Shown: positions 27,585 through 37,798 of the stretch, one piece after another
Layout of the letters: each line of letters opens with the position of its first letter
Position numbering within the stretch: the first letter of the stretch is position 1
DNA from: Bifidobacterium xylocopae
Lineage (GTDB): Bacteria > Actinomycetota > Actinomycetes > Actinomycetales > Bifidobacteriaceae
Reading direction: 5' to 3'
DNA length: 64,000 bases
Assembly: GCF_003315615.1 (NCBI RefSeq)
Contig: NZ_PDCH01000004.1
Coordinates: forward strand, 1 to 64,000
Position numbers and translations under genes: made by a program
Notes under the pieces: generated by a model
The model's input: the letters and a program-made list of their open reading frames with translations, nothing else
What the model was told of the DNA's origin: nothing
Database searches by the model: none

Positions 27585-29963
27585 TCAGTCGGTCACAGCA
27601 CCCTGATGGAAGGTGCGCGAGATGACATCCAGCTGCTGCTCACGGGTCAGCTTCACGAAGTTGACCGCATAGCCGGAGACGCGCACTGTCAGATGCGGGT
27701 ACTTCTCAGGATGCTCAACGGCGTCCTCGAGCTGCTCCTTACGCAGGACATTGATGTTCGCGTGGTACAGACCGTGTCCGTTGCCGGAATCCAGAATGCC
27801 GACGAGGTTCTTGATCCGCTCATCCTCGTCGCGGCCCAGACCGTCCGGGGTGATCGTGTTGGTCAGCGAGATGCCGTCCAGCGCGTCGTCATAGTCGATC
27901 TTGCCGACCGAGAACATGGAGGGCAGCATACCATGCGAATCCATGCCGTTCTCGGGGTTGGCGCCCGGGGCGTACGGAGTGCCCTTCTTGTGTCCGGAGG
28001 GGAAGGACCCGGTGTTCTTGCCATACTCCACATTGGAAGTGATGGTCAGGATGGACTGGGTCGGGACGGCACCGCGGTAGACGGGGAGACGCTTGATCTG
28101 GCCCATGACCGTGGAGACCGCCCAGGTGGCCAGGTCGTCGGCGCGATCGTCGTCGTTGCCGTACACCGGGAACTCCCCGACGGTCTTGTAGTTGACGATC
28201 AGGTCGTCGTCAGCGCCCTCGACATACTCCGGGGTGCCCTTGGCATCCTTGTTGTAGATCGGGTACACCTTGGCGTACTTGATGGCCGACAGGGAGTCGG
28301 CAGCGATTGACAGGCCGGACATGCCACAACCGAGGGTGCGGTAGACCTCCTTGTCGTGCAGGGCCATCTCGATGGACTCATATGCATACTTATCGTGCAT
28401 GTAGTGGATGATGTTCAGGGCCTCGACATAGGTCTCTGACAACCATTCAAGGGCCTTCTCATAGTTGGCCTTGACCTTCTCGAAGTTGAGAGTGCCGTCA
28501 GCCTCGGGCTGGATCGGGTCGATGATGCCCTTGTCGATGACCTGCATGCCGGTCATCTCGTCACGCCCGCCGTTGATCGCGTACAGGAGGGCCTTGGCCG
28601 AGTTGACACGGGCACCGAAGAACTGCATCTGCTTGCCGACGCGCATGGGAGACACGCAGCAGGCGATGGCCGCGTCATCGCCCCAGTGGGCACGGATATC
28701 CTTGTCGGACTCGTACTGGATGGCCGAGGTGTCGATGGATATGCGGGCGCAGAAGCGCTTGTAGCCTTCGGGCAGCTTCGGATCCCAGAAGATCGTGATG
28801 TTCGGCTCGGGACCGGGGCCCAGGTGATCCAGGGTCAGGGTGGCGAGCAGACGGAAGGAGGTCTTGGTGACCATCGGACGGCCGTCGTCGCCGAAGCCAG
28901 CGTCTGACCAGGTGGCCCAGTATGGATCACCGGAGAAGATCTGGTCGTAATCGAGCGTACGCAGGAAGCGAACGATGCGCAGCTTCATCACGATGTTGTC
29001 GATGATCTCCTGAGCATCGGACTCATCAATCAGGCCTGCGGCCAGGTCGCGCTCGAAGTAGACATCGAAGAAAGCGGACAGGCGGCCAATCGACATGGCG
29101 GCGCCGTCCTGGCTCTTGACGGAGGCCAGATAGCCCATGTAGGTCCACTGCACGGCTTCCTTGGCGGTCTGGGCCGGACGGGACAGATCCAAACCGTACT
29201 CCTGGCCCAGCTTCAGCAGCTGCTTGAGGGCCTTGATCTGCTCGGAGTGCTCCTCGCGGAAGCGAATCCAATGCTCAATCTCGTCCTCGGTGAAGTCATT
29301 GCGGTAAGGAATGGAGTCCTTGTCCGCCTTCTTGCGGGCGATCAACTCGTTCACACCGTACAGGGCGACACGGCGGTAGTCACCGATGATGCGGCCACGG
29401 CCGTATGCGTCGGGCAGGCCTGTGAGAATCTTGTTGTGGCGCGCGACCTTGATGCGGCGGGTGTAGACGTCGAACACGCCGTCGTTGTGGGTCTTGCGGT
29501 AACGGGTGAAGATCTTCTTGACCTCAGGATCGGGCTCCTTCCCCGCTTCCTTGATGGCCTGCTCGACCATGCGCCAGCCGCCGTTCGGCATCATGGCACG
29601 CTTGGTCGGCACGTCGGTCTGCAGGCCGACGATCACGTCGTCCTGGGTCTCACCGGCGGGCTTGCCGTCGATATAGCCAGCGGGGAACGCGTCGATGCCG
29701 GCCGGTGTATGGGTGTCCACATCGTAGACGCGCTGCTTGCGCTCCACAGCGAGATAGTTCTCGTCCAGGAACTTCCACAGGGCCTTCGTCTTCTCCGTGG
29801 CGGGCTTCAGGAAGGACTCATCACCGGTGTAAGGCGTGTAGTTCTTCTGAATGAAGTCGCGAACGTCGATGTTCTTCTTCCAGTCTTCGCCTTTGAAACC
29901 TGCCCAGGCCTTTGCCTGGAGCTCCTCGGGAGAGACGGCCGTCTTTGTATCAACTGCTGTCAT
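27585..29963 (-). CDS. pflB: Formate C-acetyltransferase (pyruvate formate-lyase)
   Basis: The 792-aa glycyl-radical enzyme cleaves pyruvate with CoA to acetyl-CoA and formate. It supplies the fermentative branch after the bifid shunt. The catalytic Cys-Cys pair is at about 434-435 (IACCVSP) and the radical glycine near 764 in RVSGYAVNF. Its length is normal. The start ATG has AAGGAGT upstream. A -10 TATAAT lies 56 bp upstream and an inverted repeat further up. Confidence 0.97.
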   Translation of the reverse strand: MTAVDTKTAVSPEELQAKAWAGFKGEDWKKNIDVRDFIQKNYTPYTGDESFLKPATEKTKALWKFLDENYLAVERKQRVYDVDTHTPAGIDAFPAGYIDGKPAGETQDDVIVGLQTDVPTKRAMMPNGGWRMVEQAIKEAGKEPDPEVKKIFTRYRKTHNDGVFDVYTRRIKVARHNKILTGLPDAYGRGRIIGDYRRVALYGVNELIARKKADKDSIPYRNDFTEDEIEHWIRFREEHSEQIKALKQLLKLGQEYGLDLSRPAQTAKEAVQWTYMGYLASVKSQDGAAMSIGRLSAFFDVYFERDLAAGLIDESDAQEIIDNIVMKLRIVRFLRTLDYDQIFSGDPYWATWSDAGFGDDGRPMVTKTSFRLLATLTLDHLGPGPEPNITIFWDPKLPEGYKRFCARISIDTSAIQYESDKDIRAHWGDDAAIACCVSPMRVGKQMQFFGARVNSAKALLYAINGGRDEMTGMQVIDKGIIDPIQPEADGTLNFEKVKANYEKALEWLSETYVEALNIIHYMHDKYAYESIEMALHDKEVYRTLGCGMSGLSIAADSLSAIKYAKVYPIYNKDAKGTPEYVEGADDDLIVNYKTVGEFPVYGNDDDRADDLATWAVSTVMGQIKRLPVYRGAVPTQSILTITSNVEYGKNTGSFPSGHKKGTPYAPGANPENGMDSHGMLPSMFSVGKIDYDDALDGISLTNTITPDGLGRDEDERIKNLVGILDSGNGHGLYHANINVLRKEQLEDAVEHPEKYPHLTVRVSGYAVNFVKLTREQQLDVISRTFHQGAVTD

Positions 29964-30019
29964 TGCAACTCCTTGTTGACGTACCAGCGCGCATCTTCAC
30001 GCTGCTGCCTTCAATCACC

Positions 30020-30079
30020 ATTATAAGATGACGCCCTGCGTAAGGTCGTCGCCACAGACGTGAGCTTAGTCACACTAAG
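30020..30079 (-). promoter_or_regulatory. pflB promoter region with inverted repeat
   Basis: A consensus minus-strand -10 TATAAT is at 30020-30025; the -35 is weak. Upstream, an inverted repeat CTTAGT-N3-ACTAAG spans 30065-30079, centred about 50 bases above the -10. It could bind a redox or catabolite regulator, but it does not match a known consensus that I can name. Confidence 0.55.
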
Positions 30080-30124
30080 GCATTTGGCACATCGGCGGTG
30101 TTGACAATCTCCTTCGGTCCACCT

Positions 30125-30340
30125 TCAATCCCTGTGGCCCTCATCCCATCCCGCTTTCCAGCGGCGCTCGTCCTCATCCCATTGCTCATTACGCTTTTTG
30201 GCTATTTTCCAAGCCTCCTGAGCCTGTTCACGGCTAGCGTACGGCCCCATACGCTGCTCTAGGGGTGAGACCTTGCCCAGTTCGGCTTCACCGGTTTCGG
30301 TATTGAAATACCACTTCTCCTCTTCGTTCATCTTCCCCAC
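30125..30340 (-). CDS. Small SPOR-domain-like protein
   Basis: The 71-aa hydrophilic protein (GTG at 30340, 7 bases after AAAGGAG) has KWYFNTETGEAELGKVSPLEQRMGPYASREQAQEAW, the form of the small actinobacterial proteins annotated as SPOR-domain. It has no signal peptide or membrane span, so peptidoglycan binding is doubtful. It follows nadE by 81 bp in the same direction. Function unknown. Confidence 0.7.
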   Translation of the reverse strand: MGKMNEEEKWYFNTETGEAELGKVSPLEQRMGPYASREQAQEAWKIAKKRNEQWDEDERRWKAGWDEGHRD

Positions 30341-30421
30341 TTTTATGCTCCTTTTACGCTCCCGGTCATATTTCCTACGGCGGTCACAACCCGCGGCACT
30401 ACAGGTCATGCGGTGCTGACC

Positions 30422-32113
30422 CTACTCGCGGAAGGCGTTGGTCACCGGCAGCCTCCGGTCACGGCCGAAAGCCAGGGCCGTCACCTTGGGCCCCAAGGGG
30501 TATTGTCGACGTTTCCACTCAGCCCGGTCCACCAGCCGCATGACCGTATCCACGGTTTCGCGGTCGAACCCGTCCGACATAAGGTCGGCGCGTCCGTGCG
30601 CCTTCTCAATATAAGCCTCCAACACCTGGTCCAGTACGGCGTAATCAGGCAATGAGTCCGAATCCTTCTGCCCCTCCCGAAGCTCTGCAGATGGGGCCTT
30701 GGTGATGGAAGACACCGGGATGGGCTCGCTCTCACCGGCAGCCTGCGCCTGGGCGTTGCGCCAACGGGCCAACTTCCATACGCGCGTCTTAAGGAGGTCC
30801 TTGATCGGCGCGTATCCACCGACAGCATCACCATAGATGGTGGAGTACCCGCATGCAAGTTCGGACTTGTTTCCGGTGGCCAGGGCCAGCAGACCGAGAC
30901 GGTTGGAGTAAGCCATCACGATCACGCCACGAATGCGTGCCTGCAGGTTCTCGGCCGCGACCCCCTCCAACGCCAGCTGCCCCTGGAAGGCGGCGAAAAG
31001 GCCTTCTATGGGCTGCACTTCATAGTGGGCACCCAGGTTTCGAGCCAATTCAGCAGCGTCGTCCTTTGAACCATCCGAGGAGTACATGCTTGGCATGGAA
31101 ATGCCCCACACATTGCCGCCTCCACAGGCATCGGCTGCCATGGTGGCAACCAGCGCCGAGTCGATTCCGCCCGAAAGCCCCAGGCAGACCCCCCTGAAAC
31201 CGTTCTTGCGCATATAGTCCCTAAGCCCAAGCACACAGGCCCTATATACCTCTTCATCGGCTTCCAGGTCGGAGGCCAGATGCGAACCCGGCCGAGGCTC
31301 CTCCCCCGCCGCCGGTAGCGTCCAATAGCCTAGCTCCTCCTTGAACTGCGGCAAATGCTGCAGTAGCCGCCCATCCGCCCCCATCACGAAGGAGCCGCCG
31401 TCGAATATGAGGTCGTCCTGACCGCCCACCTGGTTCACGTATACCACGGGCGCACCGACCTCCCGGGCCCGACGGGCGGCCAACCCCCGGCGCACATGCC
31501 CCTTGCCCTCTTCGTAGGGAGAGCCGTTGATGGTCAGCAGGAGGTCCACCTTCCGACTGGCGAGCGCCTCCACCGGTCCACCGTCCTGCCAGATGTCCTC
31601 ACAAATCGCCAGGCCTATCCGCTGACCGTCAATCGTAAGCACCACCGACCGATCACCTGCCGAGAAGATGCGGAATTCATCGAAGACCCCGTAGTTGGGA
31701 AGGAAATGTTTGTCGTAGGCCCCCCAGACCGCGCCTGCATGAAGCACGACCATGCGGTTGCGGGGCAACCCGTTTTCCCGGTCCGTGCCGACGGTGCCGA
31801 CCACTACGTACAGCCCACCCAGTGCTTCCTGGCTCAGCCGGCCAGCAAGTTCGTTGGCTTTGTCCCATGCGGCCCGACGGAAGGTGGCGCGCAGGGCGAG
31901 ATCCTCGATCGGATACCCGGTCAGGGTCATTTCGGGGAACACCACCAGCAGCGCCCCGCCCTTGGCCGCCATCCGGCTGAAGTCCATCACCTTGTCGGCA
32001 TTCCCGTCCAGGTCGCCCACACAGGTGTCAATCTGCGCCAGTGCGATCTTCAGGGGCCGCCGTTCACGCTGAACCCCATACTCCACCTGTTCGAATCCAT
32101 CAGCTTGTGTCAT
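30422..32113 (-). CDS. nadE: Glutamine-dependent NAD synthetase
   Basis: The 563-aa enzyme couples an N-terminal nitrilase-type glutaminase domain (Glu 61, Lys 135, Cys 171 in ICEDIWQ) to a C-terminal NAD synthetase (P-loop GLSGGIDSALV near residue 313). It amidates nicotinate adenine dinucleotide to NAD. With nadD elsewhere in the window it covers the last two steps of NAD formation. The first 20 residues are variable. Confidence 0.96.
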   Translation of the reverse strand: MTQADGFEQVEYGVQRERRPLKIALAQIDTCVGDLDGNADKVMDFSRMAAKGGALLVVFPEMTLTGYPIEDLALRATFRRAAWDKANELAGRLSQEALGGLYVVVGTVGTDRENGLPRNRMVVLHAGAVWGAYDKHFLPNYGVFDEFRIFSAGDRSVVLTIDGQRIGLAICEDIWQDGGPVEALASRKVDLLLTINGSPYEEGKGHVRRGLAARRAREVGAPVVYVNQVGGQDDLIFDGGSFVMGADGRLLQHLPQFKEELGYWTLPAAGEEPRPGSHLASDLEADEEVYRACVLGLRDYMRKNGFRGVCLGLSGGIDSALVATMAADACGGGNVWGISMPSMYSSDGSKDDAAELARNLGAHYEVQPIEGLFAAFQGQLALEGVAAENLQARIRGVIVMAYSNRLGLLALATGNKSELACGYSTIYGDAVGGYAPIKDLLKTRVWKLARWRNAQAQAAGESEPIPVSSITKAPSAELREGQKDSDSLPDYAVLDQVLEAYIEKAHGRADLMSDGFDRETVDTVMRLVDRAEWKRRQYPLGPKVTALAFGRDRRLPVTNAFRE

Positions 32114-32320
32114 ACCCCCAACCCTACCCGTCAGCCTTCCGGCATTGACTCCCCAAGGGTTTCCTTATCCACCACAAACGACAGGCAAGACCGAAGCCCA
32201 CGGACCGCTGAGGTCCTCAACTGGTGGGTTGTCCCTCGAGGCATCGCCATTGCGCTACTGTCCCCCGCTGCCGGAAGGCGGCCACTCGCCCGAAGCATGC
32301 CACCGCTTTGCGCAATCCCC

Positions 32321-34024
32321 CTACTTGGCGGAGTCGAACCTTGCGGCTTCGGCGGCGCGGCGAACAGCCACGGATGCCAGGAGGCCGGCCAGGAGGAGAA
32401 CACAAGCGAAGGCCAGGGCCAATTGGCCGCCCTGGACGAAACCAGAGGTCAGGGCATCGACTACCTGGGGGCCCAGGGGGCCGAGCTTACCGTGGGCACC
32501 CTGTGCTCGCATGCCGGAGATCATGTTGCCGGCTGAAGACTTCACGCCAGCCACCAAACCGTCAGACAAGCCCCGTGGCAGACCGGGGATGGCGGAAAGC
32601 TTGCCAGGAGTGGTGTAACCGACCGCCACCGAGAGGGCTGTGCCGGCCACTGCCGCGCCGAGGGCTGTGCCCACTTGGCGAATGGTGGACTGGGTGGCCG
32701 AGCCTTCGCCCGACTGTGCCACAGGCACGCCGGAGAGGACCAGGCTGGTGAGCTGTGCTGATGCGAAACCGAGACCGAGTCCGTAGATCACAAGGGCGGC
32801 CATGAGCAGCCAGATGGGCTTGTTCGGCCCCATGAGGGCTATTGCGGCGACGACACCCACCATTTCCAGGACCAGGCCCAGCTGGACGGTTCCCCCGGGG
32901 CCGAGCTTGGCGGAGACGATGCGGGCCAGCCCGCCGGAGACGATGGATCCCAAGGCCAGGACCGCGATGATGGCCCCGGCCTGCATGGTGTCAAGCGAGC
33001 GGGCGTTTATCAGATAGAGGGGCAGTATGAAGATGACGACGAACTCGCCGGCGTTGATAATGGCGGCTGTGAAGTTGCCCCAGCCGAAAGTACGTATCCT
33101 GAACAGGGTCACATCAAGCATGACCAGACGCCCCGACTGCTTGCGCTTGATTTCCACGAGCGCAAAACAGCCTAGGAGCAACAGGCCAAGGAGCAGACAC
33201 ACAGGGACAAGTGATACAGGCGCGGACGCGGACCATGTGAACGGGCCTGCCTTGAAATCCTTGGATGCGTGCCACCAGCCGTATGTCTCGCCCTCGATCA
33301 GCGCGAAGACAACCAGCGCGGAGCCGAAGGCCGACAGGAATATGCCACCTGTGTCGGAGAGCAGCCCCAGTCCGGAGCCTTTACCTGCCTGACTCTTGGT
33401 TTCAGGCACGAAGGGGATGGAGGCCAGCAGGACGACGGCGCCCAGGGGCAGGTTGACCAGGAAGATCCAACGCCAGCCTATGGTCTGTGTAAACAGCCCC
33501 CCCAGGAGCGGACCGATGGCTGCGGCCGAGGACATGACGGCACCCCAGACGCCGAAGGCCGCGGCCCGGTACCTGCCACGGAAATTGGCGGACACGGACG
33601 AGAGGGTGGAAGGCATGACCAGCGCCCCACCGACACCCTGCACCACCCGTGCGCACAGCAGCAGGGCACCCGACTGTGAGGCGGCCGCGAGAAGTGAGCC
33701 GAGCATGAAGACGACGGTCCCGACCTGGAGGAGCTTCTTGCGCCCGTACATGTCCCCTAGACGACCGGATGGAAGGAGCAGGGCGGCCAGGATGATGGAA
33801 TACAGGGCGGTGATCCACTGGGCGTCGGTCAAGTTAATCCCGATGGCATCGATGATGGCCGGAATCGAGACATTGACGATGGATCCGTCCAGGACGATCA
33901 TGGCCAGGCCCAAGGCGAGCACCCACAGGGCCTTCCACGGCGGCTTGGGGCCCGACGTGGCGTCCGTCGACGGTTCTACCGACGTCTCCGTCCGTTCCGT
34001 CTGTTGCAGCCTCATGATGCGCAC
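32321..34024 (-). CDS. DHA2-type MFS multidrug transporter
   Basis: The 567-aa protein has 14 predicted membrane spans. The motifs SIILAALLLPSGRLGDMYGRKKL (between spans 2 and 3) and ARVVQGVGGALVMPS mark the DHA2 drug/proton antiporter family. A cytoplasmic Thr-rich N-terminus precedes span 1. It is divergent from a TetR regulator with an operator-like repeat between them, so it is probably repressed by it. Substrates unknown. Confidence 0.92.
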   Translation of the reverse strand: MRIMRLQQTERTETSVEPSTDATSGPKPPWKALWVLALGLAMIVLDGSIVNVSIPAIIDAIGINLTDAQWITALYSIILAALLLPSGRLGDMYGRKKLLQVGTVVFMLGSLLAAASQSGALLLCARVVQGVGGALVMPSTLSSVSANFRGRYRAAAFGVWGAVMSSAAAIGPLLGGLFTQTIGWRWIFLVNLPLGAVVLLASIPFVPETKSQAGKGSGLGLLSDTGGIFLSAFGSALVVFALIEGETYGWWHASKDFKAGPFTWSASAPVSLVPVCLLLGLLLLGCFALVEIKRKQSGRLVMLDVTLFRIRTFGWGNFTAAIINAGEFVVIFILPLYLINARSLDTMQAGAIIAVLALGSIVSGGLARIVSAKLGPGGTVQLGLVLEMVGVVAAIALMGPNKPIWLLMAALVIYGLGLGFASAQLTSLVLSGVPVAQSGEGSATQSTIRQVGTALGAAVAGTALSVAVGYTTPGKLSAIPGLPRGLSDGLVAGVKSSAGNMISGMRAQGAHGKLGPLGPQVVDALTSGFVQGGQLALAFACVLLLAGLLASVAVRRAAEAARFDSAK

Positions 34025-34084
34025 ACCTTTCGTTGCTGTCGTTCCACCCGCTCACCTCGAGCGGCTCAGGACACCCCAGGAACT

Positions 34085-34143
34085 TTCGCGACAATGCGTC
34101 GCGAACTGAGTAGATCATACGCCCGCGTCCCTTCAATAGGCAA
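34085..34143 (-). promoter_or_regulatory. TetR-type operator and MFS promoter
   Basis: The perfect inverted repeat TTCGCGAC-N5-GTCGCGAA (34085-34105) lies just downstream of a minus-strand promoter TTGCCT (34138-34143) / TATGAT (34114-34119), spacing 18. Binding there would block MFS transcription. The adjacent TetR is the likely ligand-responsive repressor. Confidence 0.72.
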
Positions 34144-34221
34144 ATCAACGGCGGCCATACCGGGGTCATCCTAGACTTGAACACGAAAGGATCGGAGCAG
34201 GACCCAGGGAAGGGGGCTGCA

Positions 34222-34992
34222 ATGCCCAAGATCGAGGAAGCCACTCTGAGTGAGCACCGCCAACGTCTCCTGGCCCACATCCTGGACGCCGCCGAAGCCA
34301 TTCTCAAGACAGGCGGGCGGCAGGCACTGACCATGGGTGCGGTCAGCAAACGCGCCGGTATCGCCCGCAACTCGCTCTACCGTTATGCGGCGAACGCGGA
34401 CCGTCTGGCGGACATGGTGATGGAGCGACGTCTGCCATCCTGGGAGGGTGCGCTGAACAGCGCCCTGGATGGCCTGGTCGATCCCAGGGCCATCATCCTC
34501 GCCTGGTCCCGGACCAATATGAACCAGGCCCGTGAGCATGGGCACGGCTGGCTGATGGACCTGTTCGCCGATTCCGGTGATACGCATATGCGCAAACGGT
34601 TTTTATACGGTCGCGGCCCGGAGGCCGGAGCGGCCCCAGACCAATCCACCGGCAGCACTTATTCCAGCGCCGAACCCGGAGGCGCCGGAATAGCCAAACT
34701 CCACTTCTACCATATGGTCAACGACCCTCTGATCCAGGCTTGGCAGCGGCTGCTGCCCGGGCGGGTGCAGACCGGTGTGGAGCTTACACGCGGCCTCGTG
34801 CAGTCGGGTATGCGACTCATCGACGCCCAGGAGGCCTCGGTATCCGCGAAAGCCCCGGACACAAGAGAACGCGACCAGACCATCGAGGAAATCGCGCAGG
34901 ACGTGCAGGCCTGTGTTCAGGCCGTCGTGCTTGCCCTGACCGAACCCAGGTCCGGCAATATAACGCAAGCCGGGTATGGCCAGGTGGAATAA
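34222..34992 (+). CDS. TetR-family transcriptional regulator
   Basis: The 256-aa protein has a TetR helix-turn-helix at about residues 14-60 (ILKTGGRQALTMGAVSKRAGIARNSLYRYAANADRL). The C-terminal ligand domain is long and includes a low-complexity Gly/Ser insert. ATG at 34222 follows AAGGGGG. Divergent from the DHA2 exporter, it is its presumed repressor. Confidence 0.9.
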   Translation: MPKIEEATLSEHRQRLLAHILDAAEAILKTGGRQALTMGAVSKRAGIARNSLYRYAANADRLADMVMERRLPSWEGALNSALDGLVDPRAIILAWSRTNMNQAREHGHGWLMDLFADSGDTHMRKRFLYGRGPEAGAAPDQSTGSTYSSAEPGGAGIAKLHFYHMVNDPLIQAWQRLLPGRVQTGVELTRGLVQSGMRLIDAQEASVSAKAPDTRERDQTIEEIAQDVQACVQAVVLALTEPRSGNITQAGYGQVE

Positions 34993-35061
34993 GCTGCACG
35001 CATCCACGGTTGTGCAACAGGCAACAGAGGATAGGAACAACTAATTGAACGGGGCATCTGC

Positions 35062-35433
35062 ATGCGCGTGATCGGCAACATCATCTGGTGGATTCTGGGC
35101 GGCCTCCTGCTCGCGGCGGCATGGGCCTTGATCGCAGTCCTGCTTTGCCTGACGGTCATCGGGATACCCTTGGGCATGCAGGCCTTCAAGCTGGCCGGCC
35201 TGACACTGGCGCCCTTCGGTAAGACCGTGGCCTACGGAGGCGGTCTTGGCTCCACATTCGCCAACATTATCTGGATACTTCTGGTCGGCTGGTGGATGGC
35301 CGTGGGCTATCTGGCGGCAGGCTTGGCGAACATGGTTACGATTATCGGCATTCCCTTCGGCATCCAGTCCATCAAGATGGCCCAGCTGGCCCTGATGCCC
35401 TTCGGTTCCCGGGTGGTCAGGCGCCTGCGCTGA
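35062..35433 (+). CDS. yccF: YccF domain-containing inner-membrane protein
   Basis: The 123-aa protein contains two YccF (DUF307) repeats: each has a hydrophobic segment ending in a [15 protein letters not shown] or [15 protein letters not shown] motif. Three to four membrane spans are predicted. The molecular function of the family is unknown. It lies between the TetR gene and a cyclophilin gene, probably read with them. Confidence 0.92.
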   Translation: MRVIGNIIWWILGGLLLAAAWALIAVLLCLTVIGIPLGMQAFKLAGLTLAPFGKTVAYGGGLGSTFANIIWILLVGWWMAVGYLAAGLANMVTIIGIPFGIQSIKMAQLALMPFGSRVVRRLR

Positions 35434-35498
35434 CCGCCGCTGCCGCCCAGGGCGCCAAAGCCTTGACCAGGGTCTGGCGGAGGTGGGAGAATGGGCGC

Positions 35499-36038
35499 AT
35501 GACTACAGTTATCATGCACACATCCGCAGGCGACATCCGCCTTGACCTGTTCGACGACAAGGCCCCGCAGACCGTCCGGAACTTCCTGGACCTGGCCTCC
35601 GGCTCGAAGGAATGGAAGGACCCGATCACCGCCGAAAGCCGCAAGGACCCCTTCTACGACGGACTGACCTTCCACCGGATCATCAAGGATTTCATGATCC
35701 AAGGAGGCTGCCCGTTGGGCGACGGGACCGGTGGACCCGGGTACGAGTTCGACGACGAGATTGACCCCACTTTGGCATTCGACCAGCCCTATAGGCTGGC
35801 CATGGCGAACGCGGGTCTGCGCCGCGACCCGCGGACGGGCAGCACGCATGGCACGAACGGCTCCCAGTTCTTCATCACCACGGTACCCACCCCCTGGCTG
35901 GACGGCCATCACACGATCTTCGGACAGGTGTCCGATGATGCCTCCAAGAAGGTCGTGGACGCCTTGGGCGCGACACCCACCGACGGCTCCGACCAGCCTC
36001 TGGATCCAGTCATGATCGAGACCGTCGAGATTCTCTAG
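35499..36038 (+). CDS. Cyclophilin-type peptidyl-prolyl cis-trans isomerase
   Basis: The 179-aa protein is a cytosolic cyclophilin: [24 protein letters not shown], and [24 protein letters not shown] contain the active-site Arg, Phe, Met, Gln and His. It has no signal peptide. ATG at 35499 is preceded by GGAGGTGGGAG. The downstream vsr starts 9 bases after its stop. Confidence 0.94.
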   Translation: MTTVIMHTSAGDIRLDLFDDKAPQTVRNFLDLASGSKEWKDPITAESRKDPFYDGLTFHRIIKDFMIQGGCPLGDGTGGPGYEFDDEIDPTLAFDQPYRLAMANAGLRRDPRTGSTHGTNGSQFFITTVPTPWLDGHHTIFGQVSDDASKKVVDALGATPTDGSDQPLDPVMIETVEIL

Positions 36039-36047
36039 GCGAGGCAC

Positions 36048-36509
36048 ATGGCCAAGGGCGTCCAGAGGGAGAGCCGCTTCGAGAGGGGCACACGTTCCTA
36101 CACCATGTCCCGGATACGGGGCAAGGACACCTCTATCGAAAGGATAGTGCGCTCCTACCTGTTCGCCCGTGGCTTACGCTTTCGCAAGAACGACAAGCGC
36201 TATCCGGGCCACCCGGACCTGGTACTGCCCAAGTGGCGGACGATGGTGTTCGTCAATGGGTGCTTCTGGCATATGCATGAAGACTGCGGGACTTTCTCCA
36301 TGCCCAAATCGAATCTTGAATTCTGGTCCGCAAAGCTCATGCGCAACCGTGAGCGCGACCAACGTCAGCGCGCCGTGCTGACCGGCCAGGGTTGGAGGGT
36401 GCTCACCATATGGGAGTGCGAGCTCAAGCCGGACCGACGGCAGGCCAGCCTGGAAGCGCTGTACGAAACAATCACAGCCGACGGCGGACAGCCGCCGCAG
36501 CGTGCATGA
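36048..36509 (+). CDS. vsr: Very short patch repair (Vsr) endonuclease
   Basis: The 153-aa protein matches the Vsr T:G mismatch endonuclease family: TRSYTMSRIRGKDTSIE at the N-terminus, the catalytic PGHPDLVLPKWRTMVFVNGCFWHMH segment (Asp 57 and His 76 or so, with Zn-binding Cys and His), and the C-terminal WECELK. Vsr usually accompanies a cytosine-5 methylase, but none is in this window. Start 9 bases after the cyclophilin stop. Confidence 0.93.
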   Translation: MAKGVQRESRFERGTRSYTMSRIRGKDTSIERIVRSYLFARGLRFRKNDKRYPGHPDLVLPKWRTMVFVNGCFWHMHEDCGTFSMPKSNLEFWSAKLMRNRERDQRQRAVLTGQGWRVLTIWECELKPDRRQASLEALYETITADGGQPPQRA

Positions 36510-36534
36510 GAGCATACGCGGAAAGGAAGATACG

Positions 36535-37581
36535 ATGAGCAGGTTGAACGGCATGGGCGACGAGGCCCACAAGCGCGGACTGAAAGTCAAAGTGGCCATC
36601 CTGGGTGCCGGAAGGATCGCACGGCATATGGCGGAAACCCTGGCACGGATGGCCTCCGACGACCGGTACAGGGACCTGGTGGAACCCTGGGCGGTGGCCT
36701 CCCGCTCCCAAGGACGTGCCGAAGACTTCGCAAGGAGGCATGGCATTCCCCATGCCTATGGTTCCTACAGGGAGCTTCTGGTAGACCCTGAAGTGGATTT
36801 GGTCTATATCGCCACACCCCACTCCCTGCACGCCGAGCAAGCCCAGGCCTGCCTGCAGGCTGGTAAGAACATCCTGGTGGAGAAGTCCTTCACCGCGAAT
36901 GCCGCCCAGGCCCGTCCAGTGCTGGAACAGGCACAAGCCCTGGACCTGCTGTGTGCCGAGGCCATCTGGACCCGGTACATGCCCTCCCGGGTCATGGTTG
37001 ACGACATCATCGCCTCGGGAGCCATCGGACAGGTCAAGGCGGCGGCCGCCAACCTGTGCTACCCCACGACCGGCAAACCGCGCATGACGGACCCGGCCCT
37101 GGCCGGTGGCGCCCTGCTGGACGTTGGCGTCTACCCCCTGAACTTCCTGGACATGGTCTTCGGCCCGAAACCCTTGGAGCGTGTGGAATCCACAGCCGTC
37201 ATGTACCACACCGGCGTGGACGAGCACAATGCGACCACCCTGGTCTACACGGACGGCGCAATGGGCCTTGCCTCCTCCTCCATGACCGTCTCCTCCGACC
37301 GCTCGGGCACGGTATGGGGCACCGAAGGCTACATGGTCTGCCGTAACATCAACAACATCGAGGCCATTGACGTATATGACAGTGACCACCGACTGAGCGG
37401 CCACCACGAAGTACCCTCCCAACTGACCGGCTACGAGTACGAAGTCGCTGCGGCCGCCCAAGCGATTCTGTCCGGCGCCAGAGAATGCGCCGAAATGCCT
37501 CACCAGGACACGCTGCGAATCATGGAGCTGATGGACAGGATCCGCCGAATCTGGAATCTGCGCTTCCCCTTCGAGGACTGA
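36535..37581 (+). CDS. Gfo/Idh/MocA family oxidoreductase
   Basis: The 348-aa NAD(P)-dependent dehydrogenase has a Rossmann N-terminus (AILGAGRIARHMAE near residue 22), the EKSFTAN motif with the conserved Lys, and GGALLDVGVYPLNF in the C-terminal domain. It probably acts on a sugar or cyclitol, or as a trans-dihydrodiol dehydrogenase-like enzyme; the substrate is not evident. ATG at 36535 follows AAAGGAAG. There is no sugar transporter next to it. Confidence 0.92.
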   Translation: MSRLNGMGDEAHKRGLKVKVAILGAGRIARHMAETLARMASDDRYRDLVEPWAVASRSQGRAEDFARRHGIPHAYGSYRELLVDPEVDLVYIATPHSLHAEQAQACLQAGKNILVEKSFTANAAQARPVLEQAQALDLLCAEAIWTRYMPSRVMVDDIIASGAIGQVKAAAANLCYPTTGKPRMTDPALAGGALLDVGVYPLNFLDMVFGPKPLERVESTAVMYHTGVDEHNATTLVYTDGAMGLASSSMTVSSDRSGTVWGTEGYMVCRNINNIEAIDVYDSDHRLSGHHEVPSQLTGYEYEVAAAAQAILSGARECAEMPHQDTLRIMELMDRIRRIWNLRFPFED

Positions 37582-37798
37582 CCTGCCGACCGAACAACAG
37601 GCGCAGGTATGCGCTAACACAGCCCTGGCCCATGCCGGACCAGACCCATCCGGCCAGGTCATAGGCTATTATGGCTGACTACGTCATTCAAACTGACTCG
37701 CATCCGCTGGGGAAACGGCGCTGTACGGTTCTGGGGATACCGGACACACCGATTGCGGAGTTGACGAGTACAACGTGTTGGGGAAGGACGCCATATCC

